This document shows positions 16,290 to 25,600 of a DNA stretch of 64,000 bases, one piece after another. The notes under the pieces were generated by a model. That model was not told the DNA's origin. It saw only the letters and a program-made list of their open reading frames with translations, and searched no databases. This DNA is from an uncultured Ruminococcus sp. (GTDB lineage Bacteria; Bacillota; Clostridia; Oscillospirales; Ruminococcaceae), in contig CADAES010000003.1 of assembly GCA_902786975.1 (NCBI GenBank), positions 62,001 to 126,000 on the forward strand, read 5' to 3'. The translations under genes and the position numbers were made by a program. How positions within the stretch are numbered: the first letter of the stretch is position 1; each line of letters starts with the position of its first letter.

Positions 16290-17249
16290 ATGGCAGAGAT
16301 ATTCAGCGTAAAGGTAAAGGATATTGTCGACCAGCTCAACTGTGAAATGGTCTATTCACCCGATTGCATCGACGAGATAACCGTTACCGAGAACGACTGC
16401 AACAGACCCGGACTCCAGCTTATGGGCTTTTACGAGTATTTCAACGCAGAGCGTGTCCAGATATGCGGAAATATGGAGTTCGCTTACCTCGCATCGCTCG
16501 ACGAAACAACAAGATATCAGCGTATCGACGCTTTGTTCGCAACGAAGATACCGCTTTTCATCGTAGCAAGAGGCCACGAGCTTTACCCCGAAATGCTCGA
16601 GATAGCTAAGAAATACGAAGTCCCTATCGCAAGGACGAACGACAGCACAACAGCCTTCATCGCTTCGCTTATCGGATATCTGAGCGTCGAGCTTGCACCC
16701 CGAATCACCCGTCACGGCGTGCTTATCGAGGTTTACGGCGAGGGACTGCTCATCGTCGGCGAAAGCGGCGTAGGTAAGAGCGAAACTGCTGTTGAGCTTG
16801 TAAAGCGTGGACACCGTCTCGTTGCGGACGATGCCGTTGAGATAAGAAAGACCTCAAACAAGGTCCTCGTCGGCTCTTCACCCGATAATATCCGCCATTT
16901 CCTTGAGCTTCGAGGCATAGGTATCATCAATACAAGAAGACTGTTCGGTATGGGTGCTATCAAGGTCAGCGAGAAAATAGACCTTATCGTTGAGCTTGAA
17001 CCGTGGGACAGCTCCAAGATATACGACAGAATGGGCGTTGACAACGAGTATACCGCTATCCTCGGCGTAAAAGTCCCCAGTCTCACAATACCTATCAAGC
17101 CGGGTCGTAACCTCGCTGTTATCCTCGAGGTCGCAGCTATGAACAACCGTCAGAAGAAGATGGGCTACAACGCCGCTGCCGAGCTTCTTGAAAACCTCGG
17201 TCTGCAAATGGACAAAAAGGATAAGGTAAAAAGCTGGGATAACTTTTAG
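16290..17249 (+). CDS. hprK: HPr kinase/phosphorylase
   Basis: HprK phosphorylates Ser46 of HPr according to fructose-bisphosphate and phosphate levels and so controls carbon catabolite repression in low-GC Gram-positive bacteria. The 319 residues show 'GHELYPEM', the Walker A loop 'GESGVGKSE' at about residues 154-162, the 'ADDAVEIRK' box and the signature 'ELRGIGIINTRRLFGMGAI'. The ribosome site GAAAGGAAAG precedes ATG. HPr itself is not in the window. Confidence 0.95.
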   Translation: MAEIFSVKVKDIVDQLNCEMVYSPDCIDEITVTENDCNRPGLQLMGFYEYFNAERVQICGNMEFAYLASLDETTRYQRIDALFATKIPLFIVARGHELYPEMLEIAKKYEVPIARTNDSTTAFIASLIGYLSVELAPRITRHGVLIEVYGEGLLIVGESGVGKSETAVELVKRGHRLVADDAVEIRKTSNKVLVGSSPDNIRHFLELRGIGIINTRRLFGMGAIKVSEKIDLIVELEPWDSSKIYDRMGVDNEYTAILGVKVPSLTIPIKPGRNLAVILEVAAMNNRQKKMGYNAAAELLENLGLQMDKKDKVKSWDNF

Positions 17250-17284
17250 AGGTAAGAATTAAGAGGTAAGAGGTAAGAGATTAG
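17248..17284. repeat. Copy of the 'AGAGGTAAGA' purine-rich repeat
   Basis: Three to four units of AGAGGTAAGA type fill the start of the gap after hprK. It is the same unit as at 874-907 and 991-1015, again placed directly behind a stop codon. No hairpins accompany this copy. Confidence 0.6.
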
Positions 17285-17321
17285 AAACAGAGTTTGATTT
17301 CAGAGGGAAGTAAGGAATAAA

Positions 17322-18044
17322 ATGAATATCATCGGCGATATGCACACGCATACACTTGCATCTACACACGCATATTCGACAATTACCGAGAACTGCAAAA
17401 GCGCTGCCGAAAAAGGCATAAGAATAATCGCAATGACTGACCATTGGGGCGAAATGCCCGACTCGCCGCACATCTGGCACTTTGACAATCTCAGAGTCCT
17501 GCCCAGACATATTTGCGGTGTAACGGTATTAAGAGGCGTCGAAACAAATATACTCAATAATGAGGGCGAGCTCGATATGCCCCGCAAAACGCTTGAAAAC
17601 CTCGAATGGGTAGTCGCTTCGATGCACAGACAGGTCTATGAGCCTTCGACTGTTCAGAACCATACAATGGCTTATCTTAAAGCCGCAGAAGACCCTATCG
17701 TTGACGTTATCGGTCACTGCACGACGGCATTGTTCCCGATAGATTTTGAAAAGTGCATAAAAAAGTTCAAGGAGTGCGGGAAGCTTGTGGAGATAAACGA
17801 AAGCTCCATTCTTTACAAGAAAGGCTCTTACGAGAATTCCTACGAGGTGCTTAAGCTTTGCAAGAAATACGAGGTGCCTGTCGTGTTTGATTCCGACGCA
17901 CACTACTGCGAGCTTATCGGTGTGGTCGATACCGCAAAGAAAATAGCGTCGGAGGTCGGTTTCCCCGAGCGCCTCGTCATCAATTCCGACTTTGACAGAC
18001 TTGCAGAATTTATCCGCCGCAAACATCCCGAGATTGAATTTTAA
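17322..18044 (+). CDS. PHP-domain phosphoesterase (YcdX-like)
   Basis: This 240-residue stand-alone PHP domain has metal ligands in 'DMHTHTLAS', 'MTDHWGE', 'GVETNI', 'VASMHRQ', 'VIGHC' and 'DSDAHY', all in the expected order for a trinuclear phosphatase site. Related proteins are annotated as phosphatases or histidinol phosphatase-like. The substrate is unknown. It lies between hprK and murB. Confidence 0.85.
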   Translation: MNIIGDMHTHTLASTHAYSTITENCKSAAEKGIRIIAMTDHWGEMPDSPHIWHFDNLRVLPRHICGVTVLRGVETNILNNEGELDMPRKTLENLEWVVASMHRQVYEPSTVQNHTMAYLKAAEDPIVDVIGHCTTALFPIDFEKCIKKFKECGKLVEINESSILYKKGSYENSYEVLKLCKKYEVPVVFDSDAHYCELIGVVDTAKKIASEVGFPERLVINSDFDRLAEFIRRKHPEIEF

Positions 18045-18067
18045 AAGACTTAATGAAAGGAGAGTCC

Positions 18068-19006
18068 GTGACCTTCGGACGTCAACTTATGAGCATAGAA
18101 AGATTTTTGGATACCGCAGGACAGTGCGGCTGCGAGATACTTATGAACGAGCCTCTTTCGGGGCATACTACATTTAAACTCGGCGGACCCTGCAAGGCTT
18201 TTATAAATGTTGATTCCACCGAAAGCCTGAGCCTGCTGTTAAAGACCGCAAAGGCTGAAAACGTCCGCACTTTTGTTCTGGGCAAAGGCTCTAACGTCCT
18301 GTTTGACGACCGTGGCTTCAACGGCGCTGTGCTGCATATAGGCAGCAAAATGTCCGGTATCAGGCTTGAAAACGATACGACAGTCACCGCACAGGCAGGC
18401 TGCAGTCTGATGAAGCTTTGCCGCTTTGCAGCCGAGCATTCACTCAGCGGACTTGAATTTGCCTACGGTATACCGGGAACTGTCGGCGGTGCGGTGTATA
18501 TGGACGCAGGAGCGTACGGCGGCGAGATAAAGGACGTTATCACAAGCTGCGTTGCCGTAGACCCCGACGGCGAGCTGCAAATGCTCACGGCACAACAGCT
18601 GAATATGTCATACCGTTACAGTAGTGTCCAGAAAACAGGCGCTGTTGTCTGTGAAGCGACCTTCGAGCTCCAAAAGGGCAGGAGAGACCATATCGAGGAT
18701 AAAATGTCCGAGCTTATGGGCAAGCGCCGTGACAAACAGCCGCTTGAATACCCCAACGCAGGCTCGACCTTCAAGCGCCCCGAGGGATTCTTTGCGGGCA
18801 AGCTTATTCAGGACAGCGGGCTGCGGGGCTTTACCGTAGGCGGCGCAAAGGTTTCCGAAAAGCATTGCGGCTTTGTGATAAATGCCGATAACGCCACTTC
18901 TGCCGATGTTGTGGCTCTTATAGAACAGGTCAAAAAAATAGTTCTTGAAAAGACGGGACAGCTCCTTGAATGTGAAGTCAGGATAGTCCCATACGAGGAG
19001 GTCTGA
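18068..19006 (+). CDS. murB: UDP-N-acetylmuramate dehydrogenase
   Basis: MurB reduces UDP-GlcNAc-enolpyruvate to UDP-MurNAc with FAD and NADPH. The roughly 312 residues carry 'HTTFKLGGPC', 'VLGKGSNVLF' (FAD), 'LEFAYGIPGTVGGAVYMDAGAYGG', 'YRYSSVQ', 'NAGSTFKRP' and 'SEKHCGFVIN', which together fit the short (type II) MurB of Gram-positives. GTG 18068 is preferred because AAAGGAG ends 5 bases upstream. An ATG at 18053 lies in front of that site and has none of its own. rapZ follows after 3 bases. Confidence 0.93.
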   Translation: MTFGRQLMSIERFLDTAGQCGCEILMNEPLSGHTTFKLGGPCKAFINVDSTESLSLLLKTAKAENVRTFVLGKGSNVLFDDRGFNGAVLHIGSKMSGIRLENDTTVTAQAGCSLMKLCRFAAEHSLSGLEFAYGIPGTVGGAVYMDAGAYGGEIKDVITSCVAVDPDGELQMLTAQQLNMSYRYSSVQKTGAVVCEATFELQKGRRDHIEDKMSELMGKRRDKQPLEYPNAGSTFKRPEGFFAGKLIQDSGLRGFTVGGAKVSEKHCGFVINADNATSADVVALIEQVKKIVLEKTGQLLECEVRIVPYEEV

Positions 19007-19009
19007 ATC

Positions 19010-19867
19010 ATGCAGTTCGTTATAATTACAGGAATGTCCGGCTCGGGCAAATCAAGCTGTGTCGATGTCCTTGAAGACCTCGGTTACTACTGTATAGATA
19101 ATATGCCTCCGGAGCTTATCGGCAAATTCGTCGATATCTGCAATCAGTCCGAAAGCAAGATAGATAAGGTCGCATTCGTTATCGATATAAGAAGCGGAGA
19201 GCTGTTCCTTAAGCTCAAGGATACGCTTGAGAATCTGCGTCACGAGGATGTCGGACTGAAGCTTATCTTTCTTGACTGTTCCGATGATGTTATCATCAGC
19301 CGATATAAAGAAACCAGAAGAAAGCACCCTCTTGATGAGGTCTCCTTCGGAAATATAAGAAAAGCCGTCGAGACCGAAAGAGAAACGCTTGTGCCTATCA
19401 AGGCAATGGCTGATTACTACATCGACACGACCAATACCCGTGTAAATGATTTCCGTGAGAGAATGAGGGAGATCTTCTCGGAGAACACCGATTATATGCG
19501 CATAGATGTCCGCTCGTTCGGCTTCAAATTCGGGTATATGCCCGAGGGCGACCTTGTTTTTGACGTAAGGTGTCTGCCCAATCCGTTTTACGTACCCGAA
19601 CTGAAAAACCTCACAGGGCTTAACCCCGAGGTGTACACCTATGTAATGAAATTCGACCAGTCAAAAAGACTGCTGGACAAGCTTTGCAACCTTGTTGACT
19701 TTCTTATACCGCTTTACGAGAAAGAGGGCAAGGCACAGCTCGTTATCGCCTTTGGCTGTACGGGCGGAAAGCATAGGAGCGTGGCGTTCGCAGAGGCTAT
19801 GGCACATCACCTGCGGGGAAAAAATCATAAGATAAGGATACAGCACCGTGACATTGAAAAACGATAG
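19010..19867 (+). CDS. rapZ: RapZ/YvcJ-family nucleotide-binding protein
   Basis: This 285-residue protein has the Walker A loop 'GMSGSGKSS' at residues 8-16, the 'DLGYYCIDNMP' box, 'FLDCSDDVIISRYKETRRKHPL' and the C-terminal 'FGCTGGKHRSVAFAE', all hallmarks of RapZ (YvcJ). In E. coli RapZ steers RNase E decay of the small RNA GlmZ and so controls GlmS. In Firmicutes YvcJ binds nucleotides and is tied to competence and cell-wall control. Its place between murB and whiA is classic, but yvcK, usually found between rapZ and whiA, is missing here. Confidence 0.93.
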   Translation: MQFVIITGMSGSGKSSCVDVLEDLGYYCIDNMPPELIGKFVDICNQSESKIDKVAFVIDIRSGELFLKLKDTLENLRHEDVGLKLIFLDCSDDVIISRYKETRRKHPLDEVSFGNIRKAVETERETLVPIKAMADYYIDTTNTRVNDFRERMREIFSENTDYMRIDVRSFGFKFGYMPEGDLVFDVRCLPNPFYVPELKNLTGLNPEVYTYVMKFDQSKRLLDKLCNLVDFLIPLYEKEGKAQLVIAFGCTGGKHRSVAFAEAMAHHLRGKNHKIRIQHRDIEKR

Positions 19868-20810
19868 TATGACCGAAGAAAAGGAGCTTTCCTTTTCGCT
19901 TCGTGCAAAGCAGGAGATAATACAGAGGATAAACTCAAAGGACAAAGCAGATGCCTGTCTTATGGGTATCCTTTTGTGCGCAAACGAGCTGAGCGACAGC
20001 GCTATAACCGTACTGACCGAGAATAAGCTCCTTTGCGACTTCATTGTCCTCAACGTCAGCCGTATACTCGGCTGTGACAATGCAGTCACCGTCACCGAGA
20101 TACAGCGCTCAAATACCGTCGTTCTGTACGACCTGCGTATCCCCTCCGAACAGGACAGACTGTATCTGCTTGATTATTTTCAGCTCGACCAGAGCAGGGG
20201 AATGACCTATGACGACCTTCCCAAAGCCAAGTATTATCCCTATGTCGTGGGAGGCATATTCCTTGCCTGCGGCAGCGTGAACAACCCCGAAAAGAAATAC
20301 CATATGGAATTCGTTATGCCAACGCTGGAGCTTTGCAATGCGCTGGGGCTCCTGCTTATCGACAACTACGGGATAATCCCCAAGCACGTTGAAAGAAAGC
20401 ATTACCAGATAGTTTATATAAAAGACTCCGAAAACATCATCGACATTCTTACTATGATGGGCGCACAGATGTCCTCGCTGGAGATAATGAATGTCAAGAT
20501 GATGAAGGAAGTCAAAAACAAGATAAACCGTTCGATGAACTGTGATAACGCCAATATCGACAAGGCGCTCAACGCCGCCGAAAGACAGATAAGTGATATC
20601 GAGCTCATTGACAGTACTATGGGACTTGACTCGCTCCCCGACAGCCTTCGGGAGATAGCAAGGGTCAGGTACGAAAACATTGATTTTACGCTGAAGGAAC
20701 TCGGTGCGGCTCTTGAAACGCCTATCTCCCGTTCCGGTGCGAACCACCGTATGCAGAAGATAGCAGAGATAGCCGAGAATATCAGAAAGGAAAAGGCAAA
20801 AAGAACTTGA
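19848..20810 (+). CDS. whiA: WhiA-family DNA-binding protein
   Basis: WhiA joins a LAGLIDADG homing-endonuclease-like domain to a C-terminal helix-turn-helix. Here 'FSLRAKQEIIQRI' opens the protein, 'YVVGGIFLACGSVNNP' is the LAGLIDADG-like region, and 'LGAALETPISRSGANHRMQKI' is the helix-turn-helix. In Bacillus it affects division and chromosome segregation; in Actinobacteria it controls sporulation genes. The GTG start 19848 overlaps the end of rapZ by 20 bases, with AAGGA upstream; an ATG at 19869 would give a slightly short N-terminus. Confidence 0.92.
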   Translation: MTLKNDSMTEEKELSFSLRAKQEIIQRINSKDKADACLMGILLCANELSDSAITVLTENKLLCDFIVLNVSRILGCDNAVTVTEIQRSNTVVLYDLRIPSEQDRLYLLDYFQLDQSRGMTYDDLPKAKYYPYVVGGIFLACGSVNNPEKKYHMEFVMPTLELCNALGLLLIDNYGIIPKHVERKHYQIVYIKDSENIIDILTMMGAQMSSLEIMNVKMMKEVKNKINRSMNCDNANIDKALNAAERQISDIELIDSTMGLDSLPDSLREIARVRYENIDFTLKELGAALETPISRSGANHRMQKIAEIAENIRKEKAKRT

Positions 20811-23800
20811 CGGATTTTGTACATCTTCATCTCCACAGCGAATATTCGCTCCTCGACGGTGCCTGCCGCATAAAAGAGCTTGTAAAGCGTGTCAAAGAGC
20901 TCGGACAGACGAGCTGTGCGGTCACCGACCACGGCAATATGTTCGCTGCGGTAGAGTTTTATAAAGCCTGCAAAGCCGGTGGTATAAAAGCAATTATTGG
21001 CTGCGAGGTCTACGTCGCCCCGAGAACAAGGCACGACAAAGCCGGAAAGATAGACCAGTCTCCTTATCATCTCCTGCTTTTGTGCAGGGACCGTGAGGGC
21101 TACCGTAATCTTATAAAGCTTGTTTCGCTTTCATATACCGAGGGCTTTTACAGCAAACCGAGAGTCGATAAGGAGCTGCTCAGAAAATACAGCGGCGGTC
21201 TTATCTGCCTCAGCGCCTGTCTTGCGGGTGAGATACCCAGAAAGCTCACAAACGGCGACTATGAGGGCGCTAAGCATACAGCGCTTGAATATAACAGCAT
21301 CTTCGGACAGGGCAATTTCTATCTTGAATTGCAGGATCACGGCATCGACGAGCAAAAAAGGATAATACCGCTTCTCGCAAGGCTTTCCGACGAGACGGGA
21401 ATACCTCTTGCCGCTACAAACGACTGCCACTATCTCACTAAGGACGATGCAATGACGCAGAGAGTGCTCGTCTGTATCTCCACTGCAACAACACTTGATG
21501 ACCCCAACAAGCTCGAATTTCCGACAGAGGAGTTCTACGTAAAAAGCGGCGACGAAATGGCAGCGCTGTTTTCAAATCATCCCGAGGCGATAGAAAATAC
21601 CGTCAGGATAGCAGACCGTTGTAATGTCGAGTTTGAGTTCGGCAGCACCAAGCTCCCGTACTTTCATATCGACGGTGTTGATGATAACGAAAAGTTCCTG
21701 CGTGATATGTGCCGCAAAGGGCTTGAAAAGCGTTATCCCAAGCCGACAGACGAAGCCCGTGAACGCCTTGACTATGAGCTTGACGTTATTACCAAAATGG
21801 GCTACACCGACTATTATCTGATAGTCTGGGACTTTGTAAATTACGCAAAAACGCACGGCATACCCGTAGGCTGCGGCAGAGGCTCGGGCGCAGGCAGCCT
21901 TTGTGCCTACTGTATAGGCATCACGGGTATCGACCCACTTAAATATGACCTTCTCTTTGAGAGATTTCTTAACCCCGAGCGTGTCTCTATGCCCGACTTT
22001 GACATTGATTTCTGTATGGAAGGCAGACAGCGTGTGATCGACTATGTCATCAGCAAATACGGCTCGGACCACGTAGCACAGATAGCTACATTCGGTACTC
22101 TTGCCGCAAAGCAGGCGGTCAGGGACGTTGCAAGAGTAATGGGACTGTCCTACCAGACAGGCGATACCGTTTCCAAAGCCGTCCCGAGGAACCTGACGCT
22201 CTCCGAAGCTGTGAAAAGCGTCCCCGAGCTGAGCAGAATGTATCACGGCGACGCAAAGATACACGAGCTGATAGATACAGCCATCAAGGTCGAGGGAATG
22301 CCGAGAAATGTATCCACGCACGCCGCAGGTGTCGTTATCACAAAAGAGCCGGTAGACTGCTATGTCCCCGTTTATGAAAGGGACGGACAGGTCTCCACCC
22401 AGTATACGATGACCGTGCTTGAACAGCTGGGACTGCTGAAAATAGATTTTCTTGGTCTGCGCAATCTTACGGTCATAGACCACTGTGTTCGTCAGGTCAG
22501 AAAGTATGTCCCCGATTTTGATATAAACAAAATCCCGCTTGACGATAAAGCAGTCTACGATATGCTTTCACAGGGCAGGACAGAGGGCGTGTTCCAGTTT
22601 GAAAGCGCAGGAATGACAGCAACTATAACAAAGCTCCGTCCTGCGGGGATAGAGGACCTTATCGCGGTTATCTCCCTCTACCGACCGGGACCTATGGATT
22701 CTATCCCGACCTATATCCGAAACCGCCACGACCCGGGACTTGTGACATATAAACACCCTCTGCTGAAGGATATCCTCGAGGTAACCTACGGCTGTATAGT
22801 CTATCAGGAACAAGTCATGCAGATATTCCGAAAGCTTGCAGGCTATTCATACGGCAGAGCCGATATTGTCCGCAGAGCTATGGCTAAGAAAAAAGCCGAT
22901 GTCCTTCAGGCGGAAAGAAAAGCTTTCGTTCACGGCGAGCCGGGACAGTGCGTCGGCGCAGTTGCAAACGGCGTCCCCGAAAAGATTGCAAACGAGATAT
23001 TTGACGAAATGACATCGTTTGCAAGCTATGCTTTCAATAAATCTCACGCCGCCGCTTATGCGACTATCTCGTATCAGACGGCTTATCTCAAATGTCATTA
23101 CTATAAAGAGTATATGGCTTCGCTTATGACGAATGCTCTGCTTGACAGTACGGATAAGCTTTACAGCTATATAACCGATGTGACATCTAACGGAGTAAAA
23201 GTACTTCCTGTCGATATCAACAAAAGCGAACGTGGCTTTACCGCCGATAAGGAGGGCATAAGATTTGCTCTGCTCGCTGTAAAAAGCCTCGGTGAAGCTT
23301 CGATAGCCAATATTATCAAGGAACGTGAGAACGGCGGCGAGTTCAGGTCGCTGTGGGATTTCTGCTCCCGTGTAAGCGGCAGAGATGTAAGCGTGCGCAC
23401 AGTAGAGGCACTTATAAAAAGCGGAGCGTTTGACTGCTTCGGCAACAACCGCCGTGAAATGATAGATGCCTGCGCCGACGTTATCGCCTGCACTGCAAAA
23501 GCAAGAGACGATAACCTTGAGGGGCAGCTCGACTTTTTCGGGATATCCTCCGAAAGCAGCTCACAAAGCCTTGAAAAACCGATACCGAAGCGTGACGAGT
23601 TTACAAGAGCACAGCTCATAGAGTTTGAACACGAAGCGCTCGGTATGTATATCTCGGGTCACCCCGCAGATGACTATCTTGCAGTCGCCGCTGCCGATAA
23701 GTGTACGACTGCGCAAAAGCTCACCGAGCATCACGAGGCTTGCGCAGGCAGGGACGAGGGCGAGCCGGCAAAGCTTGTCGGGATGATAACCTCACGCAAG

Positions 23801-24292
23801 GAACTTAAAACAAAAAAAGGCGATATGATGTGCTTTTTGCAGATAGAGGACTCGACCTCGGGCATCGAGCTTGTCGTGTTCCCCGAGGTGTACCGCAGCT
23901 ATTCGGATATCCTTTCAAAAGGAAATGTCATCTTTGCAAGCGGAAAGGTCTCGGGCAGAGAGGACGAAAAGCCAAAGCTCATCGCCGACAGGATATTAAG
24001 AGCAGATGCATATTCAAATGCCTGCCTGAAAAAAGATATCTGTGTGCGTCTGAACTCAGGCGATAAAGCGCTGCTTGAAAATATAAGGTCGCTTGCGGTC
24101 AAAAACGCAGGTACACCGCAGGACAATGCGCTTTTTATATATCTGTCCGATGTCAAAAAGAAAATACGTCTTAAAGACGCCCAAAGCATCAGACTTACAA
24201 GGGCGCTGCTTGAAAAGCTTGCAAAGCTTGCAGGTTCAGACAATATAGCATTTATGCAAAGCCCGCATCAGAACTCGGGTGCCGGACAGTAA
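20807..24292 (+). CDS. dnaE: DNA polymerase III alpha subunit
   Basis: This 1161-residue replicative polymerase of the DnaE type has an N-terminal PHP domain ('HLHLHSEYSLLDGA', 'VTDHGNM'), the palm with 'GRGSGAGSL' near residue 357 and the catalytic 'PDFDIDFC' near residue 395, 'YQEQVMQI' and the finger domain, a helix-hairpin-helix region, and a C-terminal OB fold ('KLVGMITSRKELKTKKGDMMCFLQIED'). The start is TTG 20807, overlapping the whiA stop, with AAGGAAAAGG upstream. In Firmicutes DnaE usually works beside PolC, which is not in this window. Confidence 0.95.
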   Translation: MTDFVHLHLHSEYSLLDGACRIKELVKRVKELGQTSCAVTDHGNMFAAVEFYKACKAGGIKAIIGCEVYVAPRTRHDKAGKIDQSPYHLLLLCRDREGYRNLIKLVSLSYTEGFYSKPRVDKELLRKYSGGLICLSACLAGEIPRKLTNGDYEGAKHTALEYNSIFGQGNFYLELQDHGIDEQKRIIPLLARLSDETGIPLAATNDCHYLTKDDAMTQRVLVCISTATTLDDPNKLEFPTEEFYVKSGDEMAALFSNHPEAIENTVRIADRCNVEFEFGSTKLPYFHIDGVDDNEKFLRDMCRKGLEKRYPKPTDEARERLDYELDVITKMGYTDYYLIVWDFVNYAKTHGIPVGCGRGSGAGSLCAYCIGITGIDPLKYDLLFERFLNPERVSMPDFDIDFCMEGRQRVIDYVISKYGSDHVAQIATFGTLAAKQAVRDVARVMGLSYQTGDTVSKAVPRNLTLSEAVKSVPELSRMYHGDAKIHELIDTAIKVEGMPRNVSTHAAGVVITKEPVDCYVPVYERDGQVSTQYTMTVLEQLGLLKIDFLGLRNLTVIDHCVRQVRKYVPDFDINKIPLDDKAVYDMLSQGRTEGVFQFESAGMTATITKLRPAGIEDLIAVISLYRPGPMDSIPTYIRNRHDPGLVTYKHPLLKDILEVTYGCIVYQEQVMQIFRKLAGYSYGRADIVRRAMAKKKADVLQAERKAFVHGEPGQCVGAVANGVPEKIANEIFDEMTSFASYAFNKSHAAAYATISYQTAYLKCHYYKEYMASLMTNALLDSTDKLYSYITDVTSNGVKVLPVDINKSERGFTADKEGIRFALLAVKSLGEASIANIIKERENGGEFRSLWDFCSRVSGRDVSVRTVEALIKSGAFDCFGNNRREMIDACADVIACTAKARDDNLEGQLDFFGISSESSSQSLEKPIPKRDEFTRAQLIEFEHEALGMYISGHPADDYLAVAAADKCTTAQKLTEHHEACAGRDEGEPAKLVGMITSRKELKTKKGDMMCFLQIEDSTSGIELVVFPEVYRSYSDILSKGNVIFASGKVSGREDEKPKLIADRILRADAYSNACLKKDICVRLNSGDKALLENIRSLAVKNAGTPQDNALFIYLSDVKKKIRLKDAQSIRLTRALLEKLAKLAGSDNIAFMQSPHQNSGAGQ

Positions 24293-24319
24293 TCAGCTTT
24301 AAACGATCGGAGGAACGGT

Positions 24320-25600
24320 ATGCCTATCTCATATCAGAGAAAGACAGTCGGTGAAGGCATCGCCCTTACCGAAATAACGGATAAAAAATTCAAATCAAAT
24401 TATATCTGCATTTCCTTTGTGTCTCCGGTAGATGCGGTCAATGCACCGCTGAACACCCTTGTGACGGAGATACTCGCCTGTGCGAATGCAAAGCTCCCTA
24501 CGCTCGTAGATGTTTCAAAGCATCTGGGATACCTTTACGGAGCTTCTCTCGCCACACGTTCGAGAAGAGTCGGAGATATGCAGGAAAACGGCTTGTCTGT
24601 CGAGTATATATGTGACGACTTTACGATAAATAAAGAGGTGATCTCCGACAAAGCCGTCGATGTCCTGCTCGACTGCCTTTTCGATCCGCTGCTCGAAAAC
24701 GGACTGTTCTGTGAAAAGTACGTTTCGATGCGAAAGAAAGAGCTTGAGGACAATATCCTCGCAGAGCTCAACGACAAATTCGGCTATTCAAACCGCAAAG
24801 CAAGAGAGACCGTCTACGAGGGCGAACCCGCAGCTGTCTCAATGCTCGGCACAGTCGAAAATGCCCGCAGCATAACTTCGCAGCAGCTTATGCAAAGATA
24901 CAGTGAGCTTAAATCGAGCGCCAATATCGAGGTCGTAATGTGCGGAAGAAACTTTGACAGCGTAAGAGCAAAGATAGTTGATAAGCTTCTCACACTTGAC
25001 CGTGTCAGCATACCGCCTGTCACATACAGGTCGCTGTCCCCGCTGAAACAGACCACCGCTTATAAGCACGAAACGCAGGACGTGAACCAGTGCAAGATGA
25101 TAATGGCTTTCAAATCGCCCTATGAAGATATCTATGTCGCAAAGGTGTTTGCAGCGATCCTCGGCGGGACGCCTACCTCAAAGCTGTTTTCAAACGTGCG
25201 TGAAAAGATGTCGCTTTGCTATTACTGTTCTTCGGTCTACGCCGATATCAAAGGAACTATGATCGTTTCAAGCGGCGTTGCCAAGGAGAATATAAAAAAG
25301 GCGGAACAAGCCGTGCTTGAACAGATAAAAGCCGTTAAGCGGGGCGAGTTTACCGAGCAGGAGCTCGAAAATGCCAAGATATATCTCTGCACAGGCTTCA
25401 AGTCAAACAACGATTCTATCTACCGCATGGCGGAGTATTATATAGTTCAGAACTACCGAGGCACAGCATATCCGCCTGAAAAAGCCTGCGATATCTTTAT
25501 GGGTATCACAAGACAGCAGGTCATCGACTGTGCAAATACCTTCGGGTACGATACCTTCTATGTGCTCGAGCCGGAAACGGAGGTGGACAGCGATGAATAA
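24320..25600 (+). CDS. M16-family protein YfmF (inactive partner)
   Basis: This 426-residue member of the M16 (pitrilysin) fold lacks the zinc motif HxxEH: at the expected place it reads 'APLNTLVTEIL' and 'HLGYLYGA'. It retains the C-terminal 'PTSKLFSNVREKMSLCYYCSS' box. It pairs with the next gene, which does have the motif, as in YfmF/YfmH of Bacillus, where the pair is linked to 5-aminopentanol modification of EF-P. The two probably form a heterodimer. It overlaps yfmH by 8 bases. Confidence 0.82.
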   Translation: MPISYQRKTVGEGIALTEITDKKFKSNYICISFVSPVDAVNAPLNTLVTEILACANAKLPTLVDVSKHLGYLYGASLATRSRRVGDMQENGLSVEYICDDFTINKEVISDKAVDVLLDCLFDPLLENGLFCEKYVSMRKKELEDNILAELNDKFGYSNRKARETVYEGEPAAVSMLGTVENARSITSQQLMQRYSELKSSANIEVVMCGRNFDSVRAKIVDKLLTLDRVSIPPVTYRSLSPLKQTTAYKHETQDVNQCKMIMAFKSPYEDIYVAKVFAAILGGTPTSKLFSNVREKMSLCYYCSSVYADIKGTMIVSSGVAKENIKKAEQAVLEQIKAVKRGEFTEQELENAKIYLCTGFKSNNDSIYRMAEYYIVQNYRGTAYPPEKACDIFMGITRQQVIDCANTFGYDTFYVLEPETEVDSDE

